Source: Rhodospirillales bacterium (GTDB lineage Bacteria; Pseudomonadota; Alphaproteobacteria; ATCC43930; CGMCC-115725). Taken from it: a stretch of DNA of 64,000 bases. The translations under genes were made by a program, and so were the position numbers. Location of the stretch: positions 40,752 through 104,751 of the forward strand of contig JAQGIC010000116.1 of the NCBI GenBank assembly GCA_028288725.1, in the 5' to 3' direction. Positions 35,494 to 47,773 of the stretch are shown one piece after another (within the stretch, counting starts at the first letter, position 1; each line of letters starts with the position of its first letter). The notes under the pieces were generated by a model, which had not been told where the DNA came from, ran no database searches, and worked only from the letters and a program-made list of their open reading frames with translations.

Positions 35494-36841
35494 CCCCTTC
35501 GGCTGTGCGCTCCCGGCGCTGGTGCTGCTGCTGGCGGCGGCACCGGCCGCGGGACAGACCGCGCCCGACGAAAAGCTGAAGGCGGTCGAGCAGAAGCTCC
35601 AGGCCGGCAAGCAGCAGAGCGAGCAGCTCGACAAACAGGCGGCGTCCCTCGCGGCCGAACGCGCCCGGCTGCAGGATGCCTCCGTCTCGGCCGCGAAAAG
35701 CGCCCAGGATTACGAAGGCCGGCTGACCGAGCTCGAAGGGCAATTGAAGACGCTCGACGTACAGGCGGCCGACAAGTTCAGCGCGCTCGCCGCCGATCAG
35801 AAGCGCGAGGCCGCTCTGCTGTCGGCGCTGGAGAAACTGTCGCAGAACCCGCCCGAGGCGATGCTGTTCGGGCCGGCCTCGCCGGTCGACCAGGTCCGCG
35901 GCGCCATGCTGCTGGGGGCGGCCGTGCCGCAACTCGAGGCCGAGGCGAAGGCGCTGCAGGCGACGATCGCCGAGGTGAAGCGCCTGAAGGCGGAGATTTC
36001 GGCCAAGCGGACCGAAATGACCCAGAAGCAGACGGCGCTCGATGCCGAGCGGACCCGGATCGGCATCATGATGCGGCAGAAGGCGGCGCTCGAAGGCCAG
36101 GCGCGCGAAGCCCAGGGCCTGACCCAGAAGAAGCTCGCGGCCCTCAGCACCGAGGCGAGCGACCTCAAGGATCTGATCACCCGGCTGGAGCGCGAGCGGC
36201 AGGAGCGGGCCGAGGCCGAACGCAAACGCGCCGAGGAAGCCCGACAGAAGGCCGAACAAATCGCGGCCGCGAAGGCCGAGGCGAAGCGAAAGCAGGCGGA
36301 AGCCGCCTCCCGCGACAGTTTGTCCGGGGGCGTCGCGTCCCGCGACACTATGTCTGGGGGCGCCGAGAGGGCCGCCATCGCCGTCGCTCCGCCCGAGCGC
36401 CCCCGCGGAAACGACCCTTTGGCGCCGCGCGGCGGCAGCCATAAACTGGAGCCCGGCAAGTACGCGGTACCGGTCGCGGGCGAGATCGTCAAGCGTTTCG
36501 GGGAAACCGATGGTTTCCAGGATGCCAAGGGGTTAACGATCCGGACACGCCCGGCGGCGCAAGTTATAGCGCCGTTCGACGGTCAGATCATGTTCGCCGG
36601 TCCGTTCAAGGGTTACGGCCAAATCTTGATCATCGATCACGGCGGGGGATATCATTCGCTCTTGGCAGGAATCGATCAGATCGAAGCGTCAGTAGGACAA
36701 AGGGTTGTAGCGGGCGAGCCGGTCGGTGTGATGAAATCCGGTGATCCCAATCCGAGCCTCTATCTCGAATTGCGGCGACAAGGTCAGCCTATCAACCCGC
36801 TACCGTGGCTGGTAGCACGCGATGGAAAAGTGAGTGGATGA
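35480..36841 (+). CDS. envC: Murein hydrolase activator EnvC-like (coiled coil plus degenerate LytM)
   Basis: Periplasmic factor that activates amidases during septum splitting. The 453-residue product has a signal peptide (LPALVLLLAAAPAAG-Q), long coiled coils (about 25-175 and 185-285), a 10-residue tandem repeat, and a C-terminal LytM/M23 fold (about 345-445). The zinc ligands of active M23 peptidases are missing: the first position reads KGLTIRT and the final H-x-H region reads LYLELR. That fits a non-catalytic EnvC. The start is uncertain; TTG 35480 gives the best signal peptide, GTG 35438 is possible. It is coupled to ctpA by ATGA. Confidence 0.82.
   Translation: MPGPNPFGCALPALVLLLAAAPAAGQTAPDEKLKAVEQKLQAGKQQSEQLDKQAASLAAERARLQDASVSAAKSAQDYEGRLTELEGQLKTLDVQAADKFSALAADQKREAALLSALEKLSQNPPEAMLFGPASPVDQVRGAMLLGAAVPQLEAEAKALQATIAEVKRLKAEISAKRTEMTQKQTALDAERTRIGIMMRQKAALEGQAREAQGLTQKKLAALSTEASDLKDLITRLERERQERAEAERKRAEEARQKAEQIAAAKAEAKRKQAEAASRDSLSGGVASRDTMSGGAERAAIAVAPPERPRGNDPLAPRGGSHKLEPGKYAVPVAGEIVKRFGETDGFQDAKGLTIRTRPAAQVIAPFDGQIMFAGPFKGYGQILIIDHGGGYHSLLAGIDQIEASVGQRVVAGEPVGVMKSGDPNPSLYLELRRQGQPINPLPWLVARDGKVSG
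36305..36364 (+). repeat. Two 30-bp tandem repeats inside envC
   Basis: Two in-frame units (36305-36334, 36335-36364) encode ASRDSLSGGV and ASRDTMSGGA. They lie between the coiled coil and the LytM domain, in the flexible linker. Each contains a small GACA-x3-TGTC inverted element. Their near-identity suggests a recent duplication. Confidence 0.7.
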
Positions 36842-38196
36842 TGCGGCGACTTTCTTTGGCGGCCACGGCCGCGCTCTTTGTTCTCCTGGAGCCGGCCGGG
36901 GCGGCTCCTCCGACCCAGAGCGGTAGCGCCGACACGTTCAAGGCGCTCAACCTGTTCGCCGAAGTGTTCGACAAGGTGCGCTCGGACTATGTCGAGCCGG
37001 TCAAGGATGACGAGCTGGTCGAAAATGCCATCAACGGCATGCTGACCTCGCTCGACCCGCACTCCAGCTACATGAACGCCAAGGCCTACAAGGATATGCA
37101 GGTCGATACCCATGGCGAGTTCGGCGGGCTGGGGCTGGAGGTCGTGCAGGACCAGGGACTGGTCAAGGTCGTCTCGCCGATCGACGATACGCCCAGCGCC
37201 AAGGCCGGCATCAAGGCCGGCGACTATATCGTGGCGCTGGACGGCAATCCGATCGTCAATCTGTCGCTGAACGAGGCGGTCGAAAAGATGCGCGGCGCGC
37301 CCGGCTCGACGATCAAGGTGACGCTGCGCCGCGAGGGCGAGCCGAAGCCGATCGATCTGACGCTGACCCGCGCCATCATCAAGATCGCTTCCGTGCGGGG
37401 CCATCTGGAGCGAGACAATATCGCGTATCTGCGGATTTCCAGCTTCAAGGAACAGACCTCGACCGAGCTCGAGGATACCTACAAGAAGCTGAAGGGCCAG
37501 GCCGGCGGCAAGCTGGCGGGCGTCGTGCTCGATCTGCGCAACGATCCGGGCGGCTTGCTGGATCAGGCGATCGGCGTGTCCGACGATTTCCTCGATCGCG
37601 GCGAAATCGTCTCGACCCGCGGGCGCCGACCGGAGGACGTGCAGCGCTACAATGCGCATCCGGGCGAGATCACCAACGGCCTGCCGATCGTGATCCTGAT
37701 CAACGGCGGCACCGCGTCGGCCTCCGAGATCGTCGCGGGCGCCCTGCAGGACCATCATCGCGCCGTCGTGCTCGGCACGAAATCCTTCGGCAAGGGTTCG
37801 GTCCAAACCATCATTCCGGTGCCGGGCCAGGGCGCCATGCGCCTGACGACCGCGCGCTATTTCACACCGTCGGGCCGGTCGATCCAGGCGAAGGGCATCG
37901 AGCCCGATATCCTGGTCGAGCCGGCCAAGATCGAAAAGATCGGCGGCCCGGAGCGGCTGCACGAGGCCGATCTCAAGGGCGCGCTCAAGAACCCCGACGA
38001 TGCGGCCAAGGCCGCCGCGATCAAAGCGGCCGCCGCGCCGAAGGATGGGGCCGCCGCCAAGGACCCGGATCAGGCCCCGGTGCCGGGCGACGTGAACGAT
38101 CCGACCGCGACGGCCAAGGCCGATGATTATCAACTGAGCCGCGCGCTCGATCTGTTGAAGGGCGTCTCGCTGTTCAGCGCCCGCGCGGTCGACTAA
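36838..38196 (+). CDS. ctpA: C-terminal processing peptidase (S41 family)
   Basis: Periplasmic Ser/Lys protease that trims or degrades envelope proteins. The 452-residue product has a signal peptide (MMRRLSLAATAALFVLLEPAGA), an N-terminal helical part, a PDZ domain at about 90-170 (GEFGGLGLEVVQDQ), and the S41 core with nucleophile S294 in GGTASASEI and general base K319 in GTKSFGKGSVQ, spaced 25 residues as in known CtpA enzymes. The Ala/Lys/Asp-rich C-terminal tail after 370 is probably disordered. It starts in ATGA overlap with envC, a pairing common in proteobacteria. Confidence 0.95.
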   Translation: MMRRLSLAATAALFVLLEPAGAAPPTQSGSADTFKALNLFAEVFDKVRSDYVEPVKDDELVENAINGMLTSLDPHSSYMNAKAYKDMQVDTHGEFGGLGLEVVQDQGLVKVVSPIDDTPSAKAGIKAGDYIVALDGNPIVNLSLNEAVEKMRGAPGSTIKVTLRREGEPKPIDLTLTRAIIKIASVRGHLERDNIAYLRISSFKEQTSTELEDTYKKLKGQAGGKLAGVVLDLRNDPGGLLDQAIGVSDDFLDRGEIVSTRGRRPEDVQRYNAHPGEITNGLPIVILINGGTASASEIVAGALQDHHRAVVLGTKSFGKGSVQTIIPVPGQGAMRLTTARYFTPSGRSIQAKGIEPDILVEPAKIEKIGGPERLHEADLKGALKNPDDAAKAAAIKAAAAPKDGAAAKDPDQAPVPGDVNDPTATAKADDYQLSRALDLLKGVSLFSARAVD

Positions 38197-38216
38197 GACT
38201 TAGGGTCGCCCTGGCC

Positions 38217-39557
38217 ATGGCCCAGCGCCCGATGCTGTCGGACGAGCCCGAAGACGACGCCCCGCGTCGAATGATGCCCCTGGCCATCGCGGCCGGGGGC
38301 GTCGTTCTTGTGCTGGCCGGGGTCGCCCTTTGGCTGCAGCTGAAGGGCCCCCTGCCGGATCGCGGCGTCGCCGTCGTGCTGCCGCAGGCTCCCGTGGTGG
38401 TCGCCGAAGCCCCTCCGCCGGCGCCGCCCCCGGACCGAGCGGCCGAGGCACCCGCCCCACCGCCGGCGGCTCCCTCGAAAGAGGTTGCGGAGGCGGCCAA
38501 GCCCACGACGCCACCGCCGTCCCCGGCGAACGGCGCACCTGCGCCCGCCGCCCCGCCCGAGGCGGCGCCGGCCGTCACGGCCCAGTCCCTGCTGCCGCCG
38601 CCGCCGACCGCGCAAGCGGCCGCGGCCCCGCCGCCCGGCTACTCCAAGGGTCAGGCGCTGGCGGCGGCGCCTGACAATGATCTCATTGAACGCAGTCCGA
38701 CCGGCTTTCTTCCGGTCGTCGGCCGGGACGGCCGGCAGCCTTGGCAGGTCTACGCGCGGCCGTTCGATCTCAACGACAAGCGCCCGCGCGTCGCCGTGGT
38801 GATCAGCAACCTCGGCATTTCGGCGACCCAGACCGATGCCGCGATCAACCATCTGCCGGCCGGCGTCACGCTCGCCTATCAGCCCTATTCGCGCCGGCTC
38901 GGCGAATGGATCAACCTGTCCCGCGCCGCCGGTCACGAGGTCATGCTGACCCTGCCCATGGAGCCGGTCGATTATCCGCGCAACGATCCCGGTCCCAACG
39001 CGCTGCTGGTGGCGCTGGAGCCGGCGAAGAACATGGAGCGCTTCAACTGGGTGCTGAGCCAGGGCACCGGCTATGTCGGGCTGGTCGGCTACGAAGGATC
39101 GCGCTTCACCACGGCGCGCGAGGACATGCAGCCGGTGCTGGATGCGCTGAAGCGGCGCGGGCTGCTCTTTGTCGACAATCGCGAGACGGCGCAGACCGTG
39201 GTGCCGGCGCTGGCCGCCGATATGAAATTGCCGTTCGCCTCGGCCAACCGCGCGATCGACCGCGACGCCACGCGCGCCGGCGTCGACAAGCGGCTGGCCG
39301 AGCTCGAAGACATCGCGCGCCGCAACGGCAGCGCGCTCGGCATCGCTTCGCCCTTTCCGGTCACCTTCGAACGGGTGGCGCTTTGGGCCCAGGGGCTGGA
39401 GGATCGCGGCCTCGTGCTGGCGCCGGTTTCCGCCGTGATCGGCAGGACCAAGGAACAGAAGGGCGATGCGCCGGGCGCCAACAAGGACGTCGAAAGCACG
39501 GCACCCGTTTCGAAAGACACCGCCGCCACCGGCGGCAAAGCGCCCGCCAAGGAATAA
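38217..39557 (+). CDS. Divergent polysaccharide deacetylase YibQ-like
   Basis: 446 residues: a cytosolic N-terminus, one membrane anchor (about 19-43), a long Pro/Ala-rich linker (about 50-150), then a divergent polysaccharide deacetylase domain (PF04748) with VAVVISNLGISATQTDAAINHLPAGVTLAYQPY, HEVMLTLPMEP, NRETAQTV and ASANRAIDRDAT. Catalytic metal ligands of classical deacetylases are largely altered, as in the family. In this operon, between ctpA and rppH, it is likely a periplasmic cell-wall factor. The enzymatic activity is not established. Confidence 0.88.
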   Translation: MAQRPMLSDEPEDDAPRRMMPLAIAAGGVVLVLAGVALWLQLKGPLPDRGVAVVLPQAPVVVAEAPPPAPPPDRAAEAPAPPPAAPSKEVAEAAKPTTPPPSPANGAPAPAAPPEAAPAVTAQSLLPPPPTAQAAAAPPPGYSKGQALAAAPDNDLIERSPTGFLPVVGRDGRQPWQVYARPFDLNDKRPRVAVVISNLGISATQTDAAINHLPAGVTLAYQPYSRRLGEWINLSRAAGHEVMLTLPMEPVDYPRNDPGPNALLVALEPAKNMERFNWVLSQGTGYVGLVGYEGSRFTTAREDMQPVLDALKRRGLLFVDNRETAQTVVPALAADMKLPFASANRAIDRDATRAGVDKRLAELEDIARRNGSALGIASPFPVTFERVALWAQGLEDRGLVLAPVSAVIGRTKEQKGDAPGANKDVESTAPVSKDTAATGGKAPAKE

Positions 39558-39560
39558 TCC

Positions 39561-40064
39561 ATGCCCGTCACCCTACCGCTCGTGCCCGAACCGGGGCCCG
39601 AGTACCGGCATAATGTCGGTCTGATGCTGCTCAATGATGCGGGCCGGGTCTGGGTCGGTCAGCGGACCGATACCGACCTCGACGCCTGGCAGATGCCCCA
39701 GGGCGGCATCGACAAGGGCGAGAGCCCGGCGCAAGCGGCGCTGCGCGAGCTGGAGGAGGAGATCGGCACCGCCAAAGCCCGGATCCTGTTCGAAAGCGAC
39801 GGGTGGGTCACCTACGATCTGCCGCCGGAACTGCGGGCCAAGGTCTGGGGCGGCAAATGGCGCGGCCAGGCCCAGCGCTGGTTTGCGCTACGCTTCACCG
39901 GGACCGACGCCGATATCAACATCGCGACCAAACATCCGGAATTCGGTGCCTGGCGCTGGGCCCTGCGCGCCGAACTGCCCGACCTGATCGTGCCGTTCAA
40001 GCGGCCGGTCTACGAAGCGGTTCTGGCCGAGTTCGAGCCGAAGCTGAAGGCCCTGGGGCTGTAG
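39561..40064 (+). CDS. rppH: RNA pyrophosphohydrolase (Nudix)
   Basis: Removes pyrophosphate from the 5' end of mRNA to start decay. The 167-residue product has a complete Nudix box at 48-70 (G48-x5-E54-x7-REL-x-EE-x-G), the early YRHNVGLMLLN strand and the QRWFALRFTG stretch typical of RppH/IalA. It begins 3 bases after the YibQ stop. The alphaproteobacterial context downstream of ctpA and yibQ supports the orthology. Confidence 0.94.
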   Translation: MPVTLPLVPEPGPEYRHNVGLMLLNDAGRVWVGQRTDTDLDAWQMPQGGIDKGESPAQAALRELEEEIGTAKARILFESDGWVTYDLPPELRAKVWGGKWRGQAQRWFALRFTGTDADINIATKHPEFGAWRWALRAELPDLIVPFKRPVYEAVLAEFEPKLKALGL

Positions 40065-40095
40065 TCTCCCTCTCCTGCGAACCGCGGGAAAGGGT

Positions 40096-40920
40096 TTAGG
40101 CCTCGGCCGTCACGTAGCGCGAGAAGCGCTTGGCGCGGCTGCGCATGGTGAACCAGGCGAATTTCGACGCGATGCGGTTCAGCTTGCCGTTCGGCGGCAA
40201 GCCCACGGCCTTCAGCACCATGGCGATGCCGCGCTCGACGTGATGCTGGCGATAGACCGCGTAGGCCCGGCCGACATAGGCGCGGGTCCAGCGCTGCCGG
40301 TCGTACGGCAGATCGGAATGGTTGGCGGCGTAATAGGCATAGGCGAGCTCGTCATCCTCGGATTCGCGGATGCGGGTCACCGCAATCGCCAGCCGCCCCC
40401 AGAAGCCCAGCCCGTCGCGGTCCAGATAGGTCTTGAGCGACGAATAGAACAGCTTGTAGTGACGCAGCTCGTCGGCGGCGATCTTCTTGCAGATGTCCTT
40501 CAACACCGGCTCGTCAGTCGCATCGGCCAGGGCCGTATAGTAGGAGCTCGTGCCGGTCTCGACGATGCAGCGGGCGATCAGCTCGCCCGCGCGCGAGCCG
40601 CGGATCGAGGCATCGACCTGGGTCTCCAGGTGATAGCCGGTGACGAAGCGCTGAAAGGCGGCTTCGAAGTCGAACGACGGATCGGCCAGCTTGGCCCAGC
40701 GGGCCAGAACCTCGCCATGCTGCACTTCCTCGCCGCCCCAACGGCGAACATCGGTCTGCAGCGCGTCATCGTCATCGAACACGTTACATAAATACTTCAC
40801 GTATTCATGGCCATTATACTCGACGAGGCTGGCCGCCTTGACGATCCGGACGAGTTCGGGATCCACCTTTGCGGCGTCGAACTCCTTCCAGGGTACGTCA
40901 TCCAGGGTCCAGTGCGACAT
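40096..40920 (-). CDS. Ferritin-like diiron carboxylate protein
   Basis: 274-residue helical protein with two Glu/His metal-binding pairs: VEYNGHEYV and GGEEVQHGEV on the first helices, then CIVETGTSSYY and AADELRHYKLFY. This E...EExxH...E...DExxH pattern is that of ferritin-like diiron proteins, the nearest named relatives being acyl-ACP desaturase-type enzymes. No signal peptide or membrane helix is seen. AGGTGA lies 5 bases before ATG 40920 and a perfect TATAAT precedes it. Substrate unknown; fatty-acid desaturation or an oxidative-stress role are both possible. Confidence 0.78.
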   Translation of the reverse strand: MSHWTLDDVPWKEFDAAKVDPELVRIVKAASLVEYNGHEYVKYLCNVFDDDDALQTDVRRWGGEEVQHGEVLARWAKLADPSFDFEAAFQRFVTGYHLETQVDASIRGSRAGELIARCIVETGTSSYYTALADATDEPVLKDICKKIAADELRHYKLFYSSLKTYLDRDGLGFWGRLAIAVTRIRESEDDELAYAYYAANHSDLPYDRQRWTRAYVGRAYAVYRQHHVERGIAMVLKAVGLPPNGKLNRIASKFAWFTMRSRAKRFSRYVTAEA

Positions 40921-40973
40921 CGGTTCACCTAAGTTAGGGACTGCGACTCGATCGCAGCCTACGCATCAGCATG

Positions 40974-40979
40974 ATTATA
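40974..40979 (-). promoter_or_regulatory. -10 element of the ferritin-like gene
   Basis: Perfect TATAAT on the minus strand, 54 bases before ATG 40920; the -35 region is weak. The resulting leader contains a 6-bp hairpin CTGCGA-CTCGA-TCGCAG at 40941-40957. A further perfect hairpin, AGGGGCTT-x8-AAGCCCCT at 40987-41010, lies just upstream and may bind a regulator or end atp readthrough. Confidence 0.5.
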
Positions 40980-41065
40980 TGCCATTAGGGGCTTTGTAAC
41001 GTAAGCCCCTGAAATGATAACGGCCGACCTCGCGACAACAAGGCCGGCCGCTTCACAGTTCCCTG

Positions 41066-41100
41066 GAGCATGACCCGGTACGAGTAATCGGATCATGCTC
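41066..41100. repeat. REP-like palindromic element
   Basis: GAGCATGA and TCATGCTC arms (8 bp, perfect) bracket CCCGGTACGAGTAATCGGA, itself partly self-complementary. The outer GAGCATGATCCG/CGGATCATGCTC type of palindrome is widespread between genes in Rhizobiales and relatives, so this is probably a dispersed element rather than a specific operator. It lies downstream of atpC. Confidence 0.55.
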
Positions 41101-41130
41101 AGACATTATCGATCGGGCGCGAATTCTCAT

Positions 41131-41154
41131 CGTTCGGGTGAAGCGACCCGAACG
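41131..41154 (-). terminator. Hairpin downstream of atpC
   Basis: Perfect 9-bp stem CGTTCGGGT/ACCCGAACG with a 6-base loop, 18 bases past the atpC stop. No T run follows on the minus strand, so it may protect the 3' end or pause polymerase rather than terminate alone. Confidence 0.45.
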
Positions 41155-41172
41155 GAAAGCGCGCCGAAAAAC

Positions 41173-41616
41173 TCAGTGGCGGCCCGACGCCTCGATCGCC
41201 TGATGCTTGGCGGTCGCGACCGCCAGCAGGCGCTCTGCGGCCTTGAACCGCAGCTTGTCGGCATCGTTGCCCTTCTCGGCGGCGGCCAGGCTCTCGCCAT
41301 AGCGCGTGGTCGCCTCGGCCAGCTCGATATCGACCGCGCCCCGGTCGAGCGACGAGACGGTCACGGCCTCGTCGGCCAGCACGGTGCACCGCTCGGGCGT
41401 CACCTCGGCAAAACCGCCGGCGATGAAGATCCGCTCGGCGACATTGTTGCCCTCATACACCTCGATCGTGCCCGGGCGAACCGAGGAGATCAGCGGCGCA
41501 TGACCCGGCAGCACGCCGAAATTGCCTTCGGCACCCGGAATCACGACCATCTCGACGGCCTCGGAGAGAAGGATCTTCTCCGGCGAGACCAGCTCGAACT
41601 TCACTTTCTCGGCCAT
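41173..41616 (-). CDS. atpC: F1Fo ATP synthase subunit epsilon
   Basis: Rotor subunit that couples and inhibits F1; 147 residues. N-terminal beta-sandwich with FELVSPEKILLSEAVEMVVIPGAEGNFGVLPGHAPLISSVRPG and a C-terminal helical hairpin from about 95. Last gene of atpHAGDC, 73 bases after atpD. A hairpin follows the stop. Confidence 0.96.
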   Translation of the reverse strand: MAEKVKFELVSPEKILLSEAVEMVVIPGAEGNFGVLPGHAPLISSVRPGTIEVYEGNNVAERIFIAGGFAEVTPERCTVLADEAVTVSSLDRGAVDIELAEATTRYGESLAAAEKGNDADKLRFKAAERLLAVATAKHQAIEASGRH

Positions 41617-41689
41617 ACGTCAGGGACCTTTCCTATGGCGTCCCGCCCGCAAAACCGGCCGGAACGCCAAACCTTTTGTCACGCCGGGA

Positions 41690-43126
<1,437 letters not shown>

Positions 43127-43143
43127 TTAAGCGAGACGAGCCT

Positions 43144-44028
43144 CTAGAGCGCTTCGGCGCCCGAGATGATCTCGATGAGTTCCTTCGTGATGGTGGCTTG
43201 GCGCGTGCGGTTGTAAACCAGCGTCAGGCCCTTGATCATGTCGCCGGCATTGCGCGTCGCGTTGTCCATCGCGGTCATGCGCGAGCCATGCTCGCTCGCC
43301 GCGTTTTCCAGCAGCGCCGTGAAGATCTGAACGCCCACGTTGTTCGGCAGCAGCTCGGTGAGGATTTCCTCCTCGCTCGGCTCGAACTCGTAGATGGCAC
43401 CCGCGACGTCGTCGGCCGGGGCCGCCGTCGTCGGCGCACCGAACGGGATCAACTGCTGGACGGTCACGATCTGCGCGATGGCCGACTTGAACTTGGCGAA
43501 GATGATCGTGGCGACGTCGAATTCGCCGGCCTCGAACCGGGTCAGCACCGCCTCGGACACGCTCTTGGCTTCCGAGAAATGCACGCCGCGGCGGCCGACG
43601 TCGGTCACGCTGTCGATCAACAGCTTCGGATATTCGCGCTTGACCGCATCGCGGCCCTTGCGGCCGATCGTCATGATCTTGACGGTCTTGCCCTCGGCGA
43701 TCAGCGCGCGGATCTGCCGACGGGCCTCGCGCAGGATGGTGGCGTTGAAGCCGCCTGCGAGGCCGCGATCGGAGGTCGCGATGATCACCAGATGCGTGTC
43801 CGACTTGCCCGTGCCCGCCAGCAGCGGCGGGGCGGTGGGCAAACCCACCATCGATTGCGCCAACGAGGCCAGCATCCGCTCCATGCGCACGGCATAGGGG
43901 CGTGAGGCTTCGGCCGCGTCCTGCGCCTTTTTCAGGCGCGAGGCCGCGACCACCTTCATGGCGGACGTGATCTTTCGCGTCGATTGGACGCTTCGGATAC
44001 GATTCCGCAGGTCCTTTAAGCTCGCCAT
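43144..44028 (-). CDS. atpG: F1Fo ATP synthase subunit gamma
   Basis: Central rotor shaft, 294 residues. N-terminal helix [36 protein letters not shown], the middle Rossmann-like domain ([15 protein letters not shown]), and the C-terminal helix with [16 protein letters not shown] and [23 protein letters not shown]. It lies between atpA and atpD in the normal order. Confidence 0.98.
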   Translation of the reverse strand: MASLKDLRNRIRSVQSTRKITSAMKVVAASRLKKAQDAAEASRPYAVRMERMLASLAQSMVGLPTAPPLLAGTGKSDTHLVIIATSDRGLAGGFNATILREARRQIRALIAEGKTVKIMTIGRKGRDAVKREYPKLLIDSVTDVGRRGVHFSEAKSVSEAVLTRFEAGEFDVATIIFAKFKSAIAQIVTVQQLIPFGAPTTAAPADDVAGAIYEFEPSEEEILTELLPNNVGVQIFTALLENAASEHGSRMTAMDNATRNAGDMIKGLTLVYNRTRQATITKELIEIISGAEAL

Positions 44029-44060
44029 CGGCTAGGTCCTTGTCCTGATCGAGCCGATGC

Positions 44061-45590
<1,530 letters not shown>

Positions 45591-45592
45591 TC

Positions 45593-46150
45593 TTAGATCC
45601 CTCTCATGGCAAGCTGGAGGCGCGTAAGCTTGGTGCGCAGCGAGCCGTCGACCATACGCGACCCGACTTTGACGACCAGCCCGCCGATGATTGCGGGATC
45701 GACCCGCACATCGACAGCGACCTTGGACCCGATGGCCCGATTAAGTTGTTCGTTGATGGCGGTCAGCTGACCCGTGGTCAGGGCCTGCGCCGCCGTTACT
45801 TCGGCCGTGACTTCGCCGCGGCGAACCGCGAGAAGGCCAAGGAAGCCCTTGATGATGCCGGTCAGCGCGAACAGCCGACGGTTGCGCGCGACCACACCGA
45901 CGAAATTGCGCACCGTCGTGCCGAGTTCGGCCTTTTCGGCGAGCGTCGCCATGGCGCGGGCCTGCACATCCCGGCTCATGACCGGGCTGCGGATCAGGCG
46001 CGCCAACTCTGGGCTCTCCTCGATCATCTGACGAAGCTTGATGAGATCGGCCGCGATCGCGTCGAGAGCCTGCTGCTGATCGGCGAGATCGAACAGAGCG
46101 GTGGCATAGCGGCCAGCCAGTCCGGATACGCCTGTCGCTTCGGATGCCAC
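45593..46150 (-). CDS. atpH: F1Fo ATP synthase subunit delta
   Basis: Peripheral-stalk subunit joining F1 to Fo, 185 residues. [18 protein letters not shown] at the N-terminus, the [12 protein letters not shown] helix, [26 protein letters not shown], and the C-terminal [29 protein letters not shown]. First gene of the operon. As in other alphaproteobacteria, the Fo genes (atpIBEF) are absent here and must be elsewhere. Confidence 0.97.
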   Translation of the reverse strand: MASEATGVSGLAGRYATALFDLADQQQALDAIAADLIKLRQMIEESPELARLIRSPVMSRDVQARAMATLAEKAELGTTVRNFVGVVARNRRLFALTGIIKGFLGLLAVRRGEVTAEVTAAQALTTGQLTAINEQLNRAIGSKVAVDVRVDPAIIGGLVVKVGSRMVDGSLRTKLTRLQLAMRGI

Positions 46151-46370
46151 GTGAGCTGTACCTTCGATATTACCGGGAGACTGGGGCCGGAGCCCCGCGA
46201 TTTTCTTGGTTTCCGAACCGTTTCAGGGTCACACAGAAAAGGCCTGGCGGGCCCATGTCCGTCCGGAAGCCGTGCGGCAATAGCATATGGCCGGCATGGG
46301 TGCAACTACGGCTCGGACCTTAATGTCGCAGGTCTGCCGCTCTCGACATGAGGGGGCTGCGCCCGGCACG

Positions 46371-46856
46371 ATGGTCGTCATGCGACTTGCCCTTTTCGAA
46401 CCCGATATCGCACAGAACGCCGGTACCATGATGCGCCTCGCCGCGTGCCTCGGCGTGGCGGTCGATCTGATCGAGCCGTGCGGCTTCATCGTCGGCGACG
46501 CGAAGTTCCGCCGATCGGCGATGGACTACCTCGACCATATCGATTTGGTGCGGCACAACTCATGGTCCGCGTTCCAGGCGGCGCGGCTGGCCCGGCCCGA
46601 TCCGGGGCGGCTGGTGTTGCTGACGACCCGGGCCGATCGGCGCTATATCGATGCAAGCTTCGAACCCGGCGACACCATCCTGGTCGGCCGCGAAAGCGCC
46701 GGCGTGCCGGACGCGGTGCATCGGGCGGCCGACCTGCGCCTGATCGTGCCGATGCGGGCCGGCCTGCGCTCGATCAATGTCGCGCTCAGCGCCGCCATGG
46801 TATTGGGCGAGGCGCTGCGCCAGACCCATCTCTTTGCCGAAGGACTAGCCCGATGA
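46371..46856 (+). CDS. trmL: tRNA (cytidine(34)-2'-O)-methyltransferase
   Basis: SPOUT methyltransferase modifying the wobble ribose of leucine tRNAs, 161 residues. N-terminal [35 protein letters not shown], and the knotted C-terminus with [12 protein letters not shown] and [20 protein letters not shown], the SAM-binding trefoil. ATG 46371 was used; ATG 46380 would start at the homology. Divergent from the atp operon over 220 bases. It ends in ATGA overlap with hemF. Confidence 0.93.
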   Translation: MVVMRLALFEPDIAQNAGTMMRLAACLGVAVDLIEPCGFIVGDAKFRRSAMDYLDHIDLVRHNSWSAFQAARLARPDPGRLVLLTTRADRRYIDASFEPGDTILVGRESAGVPDAVHRAADLRLIVPMRAGLRSINVALSAAMVLGEALRQTHLFAEGLAR

Positions 46857-47704
46857 CCGATCCCTCTCCCCGCCGCGCCGAAGCCAGCGCCTGGTTCGCG
46901 ACGCTGCGTGATCGGCTGTGCGACGCCTTCGAGGCGATCGAGGATGAATATGTCGCCCGCACCGGCGACGGTCCGGCCGGCCGGTTCGAGCGCAAGCCCT
47001 GGCAGCGCGCGAACGAGGGCGGCGGCGGGCTGATGTCGATCATGCATGGCCGCGTGTTCGAAAAGGTCGGCGTCAATGTCTCGACCGTCCATGGCGAGTT
47101 TTCCGAGGAATTTCGCGCGCAGATGCCGGGGGCGGCCGAGGATCCGCGCTTCTGGGCCAGCGGCGTCTCGCTCGTCGCCCACATGCGCTCGCCCAAGGTG
47201 CCGGCGGCCCACATGAACACGCGCCATATCGTGACCACCACCGCCTGGTTCGGCGGCGGTGGCGACCTGACGCCGATGGTGCCGAACGAGGAAGATACCG
47301 GGATCTTCCATGGCGCGTTCAAGACGGCCTGCGACGCGCATGACCCGGCCTACTATCCGAAATACAAGGAATGGTGCGACCGGTACTTCTACCTGCCGCA
47401 CCGGCAGGAGCCGCGCGGGGTCGGCGGCATCTTCTACGACAATCTGAAGACCGGCGACTGGGACCGGGATTTCGCCTTTACCCGCGACGTCGGGCTGGCG
47501 TTCCTAGATTCCTATCCGCGCATCGTCCGGCAGCACATGTTCGAGCCCTGGACCGCCGAGGATCGCCAACACCAGCTGGTCCGGCGCGGCCGCTACGTCG
47601 AATTCAACCTGCTCTACGATCGCGGCACGACCTTCGGGCTCAAGACCGGCGGCAATGTCGAGGCGATCTTGATGTCGATGCCGCCGGAAGTCGCCTGGCC
47701 GTAA
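46853..47704 (+). CDS. hemF: Oxygen-dependent coproporphyrinogen-III oxidase
   Basis: Aerobic haem-pathway enzyme converting coproporphyrinogen III to protoporphyrinogen IX; 283 residues. Signature stretches: [72 protein letters not shown] and [36 protein letters not shown] 46853 overlaps the trmL stop (ATGA), so the two are co-translated. Confidence 0.98.
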   Translation: MTDPSPRRAEASAWFATLRDRLCDAFEAIEDEYVARTGDGPAGRFERKPWQRANEGGGGLMSIMHGRVFEKVGVNVSTVHGEFSEEFRAQMPGAAEDPRFWASGVSLVAHMRSPKVPAAHMNTRHIVTTTAWFGGGGDLTPMVPNEEDTGIFHGAFKTACDAHDPAYYPKYKEWCDRYFYLPHRQEPRGVGGIFYDNLKTGDWDRDFAFTRDVGLAFLDSYPRIVRQHMFEPWTAEDRQHQLVRRGRYVEFNLLYDRGTTFGLKTGGNVEAILMSMPPEVAWP

Positions 47705-47773
47705 CGGAACATATTGACGCCGATACCATCCTCCGGCATCCCTCGTTCGACCATTTTCCGTTCCGGAGCGACC

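Noticed and set aside
40068..40094. CCCTCTCCTGCG/CGCGGGAAAGGG hairpin between rppH and the ferritin-like gene
   Set aside because: Several mismatches and no T run; position suits a bidirectional terminator, but evidence is too thin for a feature.
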